Assembly: GCA_001986395.2 (NCBI GenBank)
Contig: MQVO02000297.1
Location: 1-11,204, forward strand
DNA: 11,204 bases
Reading direction: 5' to 3'
Source: Irpex lacteus
Lineage: Eukaryota > Basidiomycota > Agaricomycetes > Polyporales > Irpicaceae
In this document: positions 1 to 8,524 of the stretch, one piece after another
Layout of the letters: each line of letters begins with the position of its first letter
Position numbering within the stretch: the first letter of the stretch is position 1
Notes under the pieces: generated by a model
Databases searched by the model: none
Told to the model about the DNA's origin: nothing
What the model saw: the letters and a program-made list of their open reading frames with translations, nothing else
Position numbers and translations under genes: made by a program

Positions 1-121
1 AACCTAACCTAACCTAACCTAACCTAACCTAACCTAACCTAACCTAACCTAACCTAACCTAACCTAACCTAACCTAACCTAACCTAACCTAACCTAACCT
101 AACCTAACCTAACCTAACCTA
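1..121. repeat. Telomeric repeat, (AACCT)n = (TTAGG)n
   Basis: The first 120 bases are 24 uninterrupted copies of AACCT, with no variant copy. The C-rich strand runs 5' to 3' inward from base 1, which is the orientation of a left chromosome end, so base 1 is at or near the physical terminus. TTAGG is the classical arthropod telomere repeat, whereas most filamentous fungi have TTAGGG. The short introns of the genes further in suggest a fungus, so this would be a variant fungal telomere or a lineage I cannot place. The lack of degenerate copies shows an active, recently extended telomere rather than an internal relic. Confidence 0.96.
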
Positions 122-999
122 GAGTTCCAACTGTCTACATACTGTGATGCTTATATGATCATGGAGTTTGCAAACTTGTCCGACATACTGTGATGCATAG
201 AGTTCGCAACTTGTCTGACATACTGTGATGCATGTAGTATGATGCATGGAGTTTGCAAACTTGTCCGACATACTGTGATGCATAGAGTTCGCAAACTTGT
301 CTGACATACTGTGATGCATGTAGTATGATGCATGGAGTTTGCAAACTTGTCCGACATACTGTGATGCATAGAGTTCGCAAACTTGTCTGACATACTGTGA
401 TGCATGTAGTATGATGCATGGAGTTTGCAAACTTGTCCGACATACTGTGATGCATAGAGTTCGCAAACTTGTCTGACATACTGTGATGCATGTAGTATGA
501 TGCATGGAGTTTGCAAACTTGTCGACATACTGTGATGCATAGAGTTCGCAAACTTGTCTGACATACTGTGATGCATGTAGTATGATGCATGGAGTTTGCA
601 AACTTGTCCGACATACTGTGATGCATAGAGTTCGCAAACTTGTCTGACATACTGTGATGCATGTAGTATGATGCATGGAGTTTGCAAACTTGTCCGACAT
701 ACTGTGATGCATAGAGTTCGCAAACTTGTCTGACATACTGTGATGCATGTAGTATGATGCATGGAGTTTGCAAACTTGTCCGACATACTGTGATGCATAG
801 AGTTCGCAAACTTGTCTGACATACTGTGATGCATGTAGTATGATGCATGGAGTTTGCAAACTTGTCCGACATACTGTGATGCATAGAGTTCGCAAACTTG
901 TCTGACATACTGTGATGCATGTAGTATGATGCATGGAGTTTGCAAACTTGTCCGACATACTGTGATGCATAGAGTTCGCAAACTTGTCCGACATACTGT
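122..999. repeat. Subtelomeric satellite, 86-nt higher-order units
   Basis: From about 157 an 86-nt unit repeats about nine times. Unit starts, marked by GATGCATGGA, fall at 241, 327, 413, 499, 584, 670, 756, 842 and 928. One unit has a single-base deletion near 522. Each unit is two 36-nt monomers (one with GTTTGCAAAC, one with GTTCGCAAAC, both ending in CATACTGT) plus a 14-nt spacer, GATGCATGTAGTAT. The copies are almost identical. Bases 122-240 are a degenerate first unit with small deletions next to the telomere. Long open frames across this block on the minus strand are a by-product of the repeat and are not annotated as genes. Confidence 0.95.
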
Positions 1000-1249
1000 G
1001 ATGCATTGAATTCGCGAACTTGTCCGAGATACTGTGATGCATGTAGTATGATACATAGAATTCGCGAACTTGTCCGAGATACTGTGATGCATGTAGTATG
1101 ATACATAGAATTCGCGAACTTGTCCAAGATACTGTGATACATTTAGTATGATACATAGAATTCGCGAAATTGTCCGACATATTGTGATGCATTTAGTATG
1201 ATACATAGAATTCGCGAAATTGTACGACATACCGTAATGCATATAGTAT
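1000..1249. repeat. Subtelomeric satellite, diverged 50-nt units
   Basis: The same 36-nt monomer now alternates singly with the 14-nt spacer, giving a 50-nt period, with monomers starting at 1000, 1050, 1100, 1150 and 1200. The monomers here carry GAATTCGCGAA in place of GAGTTTGCAAA, and spacers vary (ATGTAGTAT, ATTTAGTAT, ATATAGTAT). Divergence between copies is visibly higher than in the telomere-proximal block, so these copies are probably older or less often homogenised. Confidence 0.93.
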
Positions 1250-1614
1250 GATGCATAGAGTTTGCAAACTTGTCCGACATACTGTGATGCATTGAATTCA
1301 CGAACTTGTCCGACATACTGTAATGCATATAGTATGATGCATAGAGTTTGCAAACTTGTCCATGATACATAGAATTCGCAAACTTGTCCGAGATACTGTG
1401 ATGCATAGAATTCGCAAACTTGTCCGAGATACTGTAATGCATAGAATTCGCAAACTTGTCCGAGATACTGTGATGCATAGAGTTTGCAAACTTGTCCGAG
1501 ATAATATGTCCGAGATACTGTGATGCATAGAGTTTGCAAACTTGTCCGAGATAATATGTCCGAGATACTGTGATGCATAGAGTTTGCAAACTTGTTTGAG
1601 ATACTGTAATGCAA
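1250..1614. repeat. Subtelomeric satellite, inner 36-nt monomers
   Basis: Monomers follow each other mostly without the 14-nt spacer (for example at 1250 and 1286), mixing the TTTGCAAA and TTCGCAAA forms. Around 1360 one monomer is truncated and joined to the next. Two adjacent copies near 1455-1570 carry an insertion in which GAGATAATATGTCC duplicates part of the monomer. The array ends near 1614, where unrelated sequence starts with AAAGGACCGTGAGG. Confidence 0.92.
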
Positions 1615-2014
1615 AGGACCGTGAGGCTTGCCTTAATCGCAACATCTCTGTGTCACTTTTATCGGAGGACGACTTTGTATTTCATATAACTGTCTCAGCA
1701 AGCATGGTAAGTGGCCAGCAGCAACTTCCCCGGTCAACAGTACTTAGTGCCACCACAAAGCTCTTCGTTGTGCTTTGCAGCTTATGTACGTATCTTTTCC
1801 TCACGACTTTTACATTAAACAAAAGCTACAGGGTTTGCCCGGTTCTTGAAAGACCATAAGAAACTTCGATATTCTGGCCGACTTTCATTAAGACTAAAAA
1901 AAATATTTATATATCATATTCACGTTACCTCCAGACTAATGCCAGCATGTTTTGAGCTACGGATGTGTGACCAACGAGTTATGGCCGGTGGGTCGGAACA
2001 GACTCACTCGCTCG

Positions 2015-2247
2015 TTGAAAGGGCTATATATGGCAGGTGAGCTGCCATATATAGTATGCCATCACCGTTTTCACGCTTCAGGCGCCCAAAATTATTATGG
2101 CCTCCCGCCCTCATATATCAGAGTCGCGACAGCAACACTAGTTTGTATTAATATGATACAGGATGGATACATAGATACTGCGGCTACCTTACAGGAGGTT
2201 TCCCAAGTTATTCTGTCTCAAAACCCAATGCTATAGAGCCCTTTCAA
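2015..2247. repeat. Inverted-repeat pair bounding a 233-nt segment, MITE-like
   Basis: TTGAAAGGGCTATATA (2015-2030) recurs inverted at 2232-2247 with 15 of 16 bases matching. Short terminal inverted repeats around an AT-rich, non-coding core of this size resemble a miniature inverted-repeat element. I see no target-site duplication outside the arms, and part of the right arm (CTTTCAAGGA) is repeated directly at 2241-2250 and 2259-2268. The element call is therefore tentative. Confidence 0.35.
2024..2054. repeat. Perfect 13-bp hairpin
   Basis: CTATATATGGCAG at 2024-2036 and its exact reverse complement at 2042-2054 are separated by a 5-nt loop, GTGAG. The left arm overlaps the left arm of the larger inverted-repeat pair. 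No T-run follows, and a terminator of this form is not expected in a eukaryote. It is more likely part of a mobile-element end or a cruciform-prone site. Confidence 0.7.
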
Positions 2248-2894
2248 GGAACGGTCCGCTTTCAAGGACCGGGGAGGCAGGAGAAGTACCGTCACCAAGT
2301 GCTTGTACTCAGAGGCTGTCACAGAGTAGGCGCCGAAGTGTGCGGCGCACAGTGCGGAGTGCGGCATTTCTTCCCGCACTGTCCAATACCCGTATATTCT
2401 GATAGTACCAGTGGTTGTAAAAATGTGACTTTGCGAACACCGGCAACGTGATAGCACCTTCAAACTCTGACAAAGGTATCACGTGGCCGTTCGGACCTTA
2501 CGCCCAGCGTCTTTGGATCACGTCGACACTTGACCAGTATCCCTCTTCCTCGCTTTCATGCACGCATCTCGATTCAACTCCTGTCTAAACAGGAGCCCAG
2601 AAAGTAACTGATCTTAGCCACGAGTTTGGACAAGGCTGGCTCACTAGTCTTGGAGGAGAGCTTTGTCGGGAAGATAGATACGGATACGTACTCGTTTTGG
2701 GAGGCTACAGATACCTGGTTCGTCAAACATGGCAACCACTAGAGGAACATTGGGAAGGACACCAAGTATCTTCAGCTTATGCTTGGCCCAGCCAATTGCG
2801 ACACATAAAACTCAGATGAAGCTAATTCCAACCCCAGAGTTCTCAAGAGGAAGTAAAGAAGCAACAATGAATCATTGACTGAGCACAGGACTCC

Positions 2895-5800
2895 TCACCG
2901 ATTACTAACACGACAGTTATCGGAAAAGTCGATCAAGCCAGTTGACCCCCGAATATATGCCAGTCGAGCTTTTGCCGCATAGTACATATGGCTCATAACG
3001 TGCGCGGCGCTGATATTGCTGACCTGGGTCATCTGGAAAATACTTGATCCGTCATGCGTGGATACATCCACTCGAAATCTCTGCGTTCCTTGCAGGTCTG
3101 ACATCCTAGGGCAACGTCGGCACACGCTCATGGAAGCCCCGATAATGTCCTGGAAAGTTATAGGCGTGACCAAGAAAAGTGCATCGAACTCTGATGGGCC
3201 ATTGCTTCGATGAAGTAATCTTAATGAATTGATGATCGACATATGACAGAATACTAAACTAATCATCGAGGTCGATGAAGGCACTTTGAGTGACAAACCT
3301 TGAAGCAGTGCGTAGTATATGGTCAGCTTCGTCATCACTATTGGTACGCCCACTTCGGTTTCGTACTCTCGAGGGGCCCGCAGTAGGTGCCGTTTGAACC
3401 GGAGGGAGTGAACCGTTGTCGACGAGACGACCAGCGACGACGGACCCACACAGGTCAAGAATGGCATAGTAGGCAAGCCTGCTGGAGGAGCCGAGCATCC
3501 GCTCGAAGTTGGCGCACTTCTGCGTTAACAGGTCCCAAGAATATAGTCCCCACAACTCTAAGGGACTCTCCGAGTTCTTTATGTGCTTCTTCGCCCATCC
3601 GAGGCCGTAACGAATGAACACTGTGCCCGTCAGCTCTTTACTTCCTATCCAATCGCAAAATGTAAGCGTGTTAGCATGTGTGAAGTAATAGACAGTGAAA
3701 GCAGCGTGCTACTAACCTAGCTTCTTCGTCCACGGCATGCCAAGACTTCCCTTTGACTTCGGATTGGGATTCGCAGTAATGTGCTGAGACAACGGTGATT
3801 CCGGATATAAAAGCCCCAAGGCATAACCGATGAAGAGGACAATCAATGGTTGAGGTCGTGTTACACCTGAGCGTGGGGGCGATAGAAGAGGAATGGATTG
3901 GATGGCGCGAACAATCTCTTCGTTTGTGGAGGCATGGTGTGGATGTTGGTAAGTCTGATCGGGGGCCAAATATGGCGCCGTGGCCGCCATAATGCGAGCA
4001 CAGTAGACTATAAGACGGTGTGGGGGTTTCTTAAAGTTCAAGATTTGCATGGCCCAGGCGAGCTGGCGATAGACATAATGCTTGTCACTTGTGGGGTTGA
4101 GAAAGTCTGCCGACTCCACGCTGGCATACTTAAGAAGGACGTCCTGAGGGTTTACCGTCTTATGGGTGTACCTGTGAAAGTCGGTCAATGGCAAGGTCGC
4201 TATGCTCCAAGGACCACCCTGAGTGACAACGTTGGATGCTTGGATGTTGAGACGAGTGATTGCGAGAGGATCATTGGACGCCGTGATGAAATTACGCGTG
4301 GCGGCGGAAGCATGGTCGTGGACAGTGTTCAAAAGACGCCAGTGACAGTAGAGCGGCTTGTTTGACACACGACGACGACGTAGAGCATCATTGCCTACAG
4401 GAGGGGGAGGGGACCAGATAACATTGTGGATTTTCAATGTCGTGAGAACAATGCTAATCGCTTGGGAAAGAAGAGCCTCCCGAGACACTTTGTTCACGGC
4501 CTCCCAATGAGCCTCAGCCAAGACGAGCGCGATATGAAGGAGGTTGACCGTCTGAGACTTTGCGATGAATGGAGCCGTGACAGAGCCGGGCCTAGATGTG
4601 CGTGCGGTCGTGATAGTGGAGTGTGACAGGGCCTTCAACGTCAATTCAGGCTCGTAGTCAGCATAGGGAAGGGAGGTCGGATGGCCTCGATTAGGATGAA
4701 CGGCCAACATGAGGGCTCCCATTGCATCCTCCGAAGCTTCGAAAGGATGAGACATCTTCATCCACATCTTTAAGTACTTCAAACGACGTTTGGAAACCTC
4801 GGTATGCTGCATGTTATTCCGTTCCAGCTCACGAGAGACACTGGCTGTGACTCCGGAGGCAACAAGTGCGACGGTGTCACGGATGTACTGCTGAAAGCAT
4901 GTGTCGAAGAGGAGAATGACTGGTAGCACGGTGCCATCATTTTGGTATGCCGAGTACGCGGCCGACCCAAGACGGTTCTTGAAGACACTGAACATTCGAA
5001 AGAGACATCGATAGGCCTACAGGGATTTCAGAACGTAGAACTATCAGTAGAGGACCGATAAAAGTCGACAAAGATATCGGGGCAGTCGTGAATCGTTCGT
5101 GAAGAACGACGATAAAGACGACGATGTCATCGTCGTGTCACACCGATAACAATACGGACAGATATCGGGAGTTGATTCAACGCACCTCTGCAAAGTTGGA
5201 GCCGTAATGAAATGACAATGAAGCATAAGAGGAATCCAGAAACTGGCCGGTGGTCTGGTCCTGAGGCCAGGCGTCGGCGGAGAGCGAGAGCGAGAGCGAG
5301 AGCTGACCGCTGAACTGATTGAACAGCACATTGGGCCCGAGCCAGGGAAGAGTACCTTTTCTTGCGACGATCGACAAGCAAAAAGGATCCATGAGACGCG
5401 TAGTGAGGACGCAAGCGTTGCCCGTCTGCCCAAAGTTGGCGACACGCTCGAGCATGGCGGTGAGTTCCACCTGATAGAAGTACTCCATCGTGAGGATCGT
5501 GTAATCCACGTTGCCCTCGTCTGCGGTCTTTGCCAGCATGTCATGGCGAGCGCGAAGTCCCTGCTCATAAAGAACCTCCAGCGCGGATGCGAGTGGATAG
5601 GACGTCCATAAATACAATGAGGGGTACGCCTGCTGATTGGTAAGTATGTGAGGGTGGGTGGAACGTAAACAAACGCACATGGGGCCGAAAGATCACCAGA
5701 TGTCGCCGCAGATTGAAGAAAACCTGTGGTCTTACCCACGCAGCGCCCAGCGTGCACAGGATCAGTCTGAACACATCACTGAGCAATTGGTTCCAGCAGA

Positions 5801-8000
5801 GACATTAGCAACAAGAAGGGAAGACACGACGTGGAGTATCACAAACCTCGCATTCCGATGTTCCTCCTTCATAACACCGACGTCAATATGATACACGTTC
5901 TCCAACCGAAGTGAGGTGTTGATACTTGGTGTACTAAGCTTACTTTCCAACCGCCGAAACGGCCGTCCTCTCTGCTGAAGTCTGGTTAGGAGGTGATTGG
6001 CCGTAGACTTGTCCGACGCTGACTTGGCGAAAACAGCCGCAGTGGCTGCTGTCTGCTCAGCATGTTGAACATCGTGGGAGGCCACATCGTAGCGCATCCG
6101 ATGGATGGCGCTGTTATACACCTGGCAACTACCGCCAAGCAGCGGTCCCAGCGCGTCGTGCTGCACAGCTTCATTCTCAGCGATCACAGAATTGATCTCC
6201 CGTATGACCTGGTCAAACATATCAGGCAGGGTCGTGCATTGATAATGTCCTAAATTCCCCAAGAACGCCTGAGGGTAAACATCGACGCGTCCAGCATTCC
6301 GCCCATCAAAAAGCTGAGGAGCAGTGGAGAGGTTCATCATCATACCGCAGTAGTCCTCGTTAGGGACAGGCTGCCCTCCACGACGCTTGACTCGTGCGCC
6401 TGCGCCGGTGAAAACCAGATTCTCGGTAGGAGGGTCGTCATCATTTAACACGGGATATGTGTCGATGTCGATAGGTTGTCGGTTTTCGTCCAGGCCGTCG
6501 AAGAACTCTTCTCCAGGATGCTTCCGGCGGATATCCCCGGGGTCGACGTTGATGTGATTATGTGAGCGCTGAACGCTGTAAGCATGACGGCCAGTTAATG
6601 AGTGTACGAGAGGTCATGCAAACACACTTACTTGAGCTCAGTCGCGAGAGCCAACGTGATGAAACGAATCTTTCCTAGATCACGATTGCCGCACCAAGCT
6701 CTACGGTCTGTCGGCGTAGGACGCAAATGCTTAAAGGACCAATCCTGGCCGTAAGACGCTGTGAAGAAAATGGGCATCCGCGTCCCAAGAGCACCTTGAT
6801 AGGCAGCTGGCGCTGCGTCGTACCAGCGGGTCCATGTTCGCCGAATTGCATGGTCCCACAACTTCGCTTGATCCCAGTTGAGCTCCAAAGTTACACCCGA
6901 ATGGTTTTTATCACTAAAAAGGAATCAGACCTAGTTCGATTCATGCGCCGACAATAAGCCAGAACTTTATCGGCGACCGCCCTCGTTCAGCCCAGTCAGC
7001 TGCATGCGCCAAAGCACATCCTCGGGGATCACGAGCACATCGTCTCCGATAACTTTCATGACATATATCGGCGAACGTCCATAGGTGAAATAGCACTTAC
7101 AGCAAGTTTGTGTTGTCTTTGACGGTGTCCAGCTCATCAATGTTCCGCGGATAACGTTCTCCGGGGACATGGATGTCGGCGATGCCAGCAACGTCCAGAG
7201 AATACGCAAAGAACATAAGCAATATATGGGCTACCGTAGAGTTGACGATGGCATCCTTCAGGCGCCCACGGGTCGGCGCAGTCTCTAGCTGCACGTTCTC
7301 GGGAGCTTCACCAGCTAACCCGCACCACAGTTGGTCGCGAGTGAACTTGCCTATACACATCAACGCCTTAGTATGGTCAAACCCGAGACAGCTGTCCTTG
7401 GCAGGGAACGGTCGGAAGAGGCGCGTGAGACAGAGCTGGATACTGAAGCTTTGGTCTGGGCGGTCCACAGGAAGAAGGGCACCGAGCCCGATGTTGTTGG
7501 GGACGATCAGAAGAGCGTCGACATGAGACGTGGAGGAAGTGTACATCATATCCGGGTCGTTGTTTCGATACTGGTATTGGTCATCGACGGTGATTTTCTG
7601 CGCAGTCTGTAACTTACGAACGGCCGCCGTTCGTGCAACGCGACCTTCGTGTTGACCCCTGTAGAGAACATCGAGGCTGCCCAGCGTGACGCGCTCGGGT
7701 TTCATCTTGTTCATTGTTTGCAACGCAAACTGGCGATCGAGATCACCCTGTGATATGCCAAGATTGACCTCTTGTTGAGAAAGGGGCGAGTCGCTGGCAA
7801 AGACAGGATCAATGTCGGCAATGTCCACATAGTCATTCCGCTCCCGCAAGGAGTCGTCGCGCTCAGCTTCTGGCCGGCGCAGTACTTCCCTTGAGAAGTT
7901 GATAATATTATTCAGTCGACAGCTAGGCTTTTGCGAGACGGGGGAAGGAGCGGGATACTCACTGTACTATTGCGGATCTTATTTGTTGATTTTGTGACAT
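2895..8000 (-). CDS. Gene A: large nine-exon protein of unknown function (about 1,432 aa)
   Basis: I do not recognise this protein. Exons, in coding order: 8000-7963, 7889-7101, 6913-6632, 6575-5847, 5778-5736, 5632-5186, 5016-3717, 3644-3299, 3219-2895. The ATG at 8000 is the first after an in-frame TAG upstream, and the product starts MSQNQQIRSAIVQEVL. Introns are 73, 187, 56, 68, 103, 169, 72 and 79 nt. Every donor (mostly GTGAGT, GTAAGT, GTTTGT or GTTAGT) joins its acceptor in matching phase, and no stop interrupts the joined frame, so the gene appears intact. The intron at 3645-3716 has a clear GCTAAC branch site. No signal peptide, clear membrane span or enzyme motif is visible. Residues about 737-745 are a Ser-Leu repeat from a microsatellite. 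Residues about 1290-1320 are polar and charged. Uncertain points are an exon-like block inside intron 2 and a possible alternative last exon at 2810-2644. The gene sits about 1.3 kb inside the satellite. Confidence 0.82.
5017..5185 (-). other. Long intron 6 of gene A with palindrome
   Basis: This 169-nt intron runs from GTGCGT to CTGTAG, with CTGAA near its 3' end as a possible branch site. It is two to three times the length of most neighbouring introns. It contains a perfect inverted repeat, ACGACGATG at 5118-5126 and its complement at 5128-5136 with one base between, and repeated GATATCGGG and ACCGATAA motifs. The extra length may come from insertion or local duplication. The exon junction keeps phase 0. 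Confidence 0.6.
5280..5303. repeat. Coding microsatellite (GAGAGC)4
   Basis: Four exact copies of a 6-nt unit lie inside exon 6 of gene A. On the coding strand they encode alternating Ser-Leu. Because the unit is 6 nt long, gain or loss of copies would not shift the frame. Confidence 0.9.
6914..7100 (-). other. Intron 2 of gene A, containing an exon-like block
   Basis: The donor GTAAGTGC at 7100 and the acceptor TTTTTAG at 6914 join in phase 2 and connect two clearly coding frames. Inside lies a 75-nt block, about 7052-6978, bounded by AAAG on one side and GTCGCC on the other. In one frame it reads like protein (IGDDVLVIPEDVLWRMQLTG) with GC-rich third positions, but that frame needs phase 1 where the flanking exons give phase 2. 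Either the block is not used, or it is a cassette exon read in another frame, or a one-base change has disabled it. Confidence 0.5.
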
Positions 8001-8064
8001 TTGGAATACGAATGTGGTGGTCGTGATGAGGGGAAGTGCAACTAGGGATGAACAAGCGACCCAG

Positions 8065-8075
8065 CTATATTATAG
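8065..8075 (-). promoter_or_regulatory. Possible TATA element of gene A
   Basis: On the minus strand this reads CTATAATATAG, about 65-75 nt upstream of the gene A ATG at 8000, in otherwise mixed-composition sequence. Position and composition fit a TATA-like core promoter element. No other promoter signal is clear, so this rests on the motif alone. Confidence 0.3.
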
Positions 8076-8409
8076 TACAGGGCAGAATCGGAAAAATTTG
8101 CTGGCAACGGCTTCGGTTGGCTTAGGAGACTTGAAGAGCAGCCATCACAACGAGGCCTCGCGTAGTCATTCACCGGACACCCAACATTTACCCCAGGCGG
8201 TGCCTCAATAGTTTACCGGCTGCGAGCTAATGCAGCGTGTTGGCTGTCAGTGCAAATTCAAGGATAGAAGAAACATTTCAATATTCAAAACTACTAGTAC
8301 ATGAGGCGGTAAGGGCGGACGGATAGCGTGGGATAGTACAAGATGCGGCGGGAAGAGAGGATGACGTGTGAGAGCGGGGTGACGAATGCAATGCGATGCC
8401 GGCGGAGAG

Positions 8410-8448
8410 GACGATGACGAGGACGATGACGATGACGATGACGAGGAT
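8410..8448. repeat. Imperfect GAC/GAT microsatellite
   Basis: An imperfect run of GACGAT/GACGAG triplets lies just downstream of the gene B stop codon. In one plus-strand frame it would read as a run of Asp and Glu, but no supported gene uses that frame. It is probably slippage-generated sequence in the gene B 3' UTR. Confidence 0.8.
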
Positions 8449-8524
8449 TATGGATGGCGACGATGAGGGCGGGAGGCGCACGTTCGAGGAGAGCGAAGGC
8501 AGTGTTACGAGCAGAGAACATAGC

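Larger units (their letters stand above)
1615..2894. other. Interval without a supported gene
   Basis: I find no gene here that I can support. Frames open on both strands are short and show no splice logic. The longest stop-free plus frame is 2152-2451 (100 codons, no ATG). It encodes a Cys/His-containing stretch with four cysteines at spacings of 7, 3 and 8 residues, and could be a decayed gene fragment. A minus-strand open block at 2644-2810 could instead be a further 3' exon of gene A: a donor at 2905 and an acceptor at 2811 match in phase and would replace the last codons before the stop at 2895. The inverted repeats near 2015-2247 are listed separately. The rest is plain sequence. Confidence 0.5.
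8001..8524. other. Intergenic region between gene B stop and gene A start
   Basis: These 524 nt hold the 3' flank of gene B and the 5' flank of gene A, which are in tandem on the minus strand. I see a GAC/GAT microsatellite at 8410-8448 and a TATA-like element near 8070. No further gene, canonical AATAAA signal or RNA gene is apparent. Open plus-strand frames here are short and repeat-driven. Confidence 0.6.

Noticed and set aside
119..1614. Three long minus-strand open frames of 327 to 487 codons across the satellite
   Set aside because: They are the same tandem repeat read in three frames, with an 86-residue cyclic pattern, no splice signals and no non-repeat sequence. They are repeat artefacts, not genes.
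1584..2236. Plus-strand open frames of 64 to 94 codons after the satellite
   Set aside because: Short, overlapping, one starting inside the satellite, with no splice sites or recognisable motif.
3711..3720. Internal telomere-like CTAACCTA sequence
   Set aside because: It is the exon 7 splice donor region of gene A read on the other strand; a single short match is chance.
3898..4626. Plus-strand open frames inside gene A, up to 155 codons
   Set aside because: They lie opposite the long exon 7, whose minus-strand frame is open for about 430 codons and joins neighbours in phase.
2895..8000. Gene A as a copy of an RNA-virus capsid gene
   Set aside because: Size and lack of enzyme motifs made this thinkable, but I see no specific motif, and eight well-formed introns argue against a recent viral insertion. 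It remains untested.
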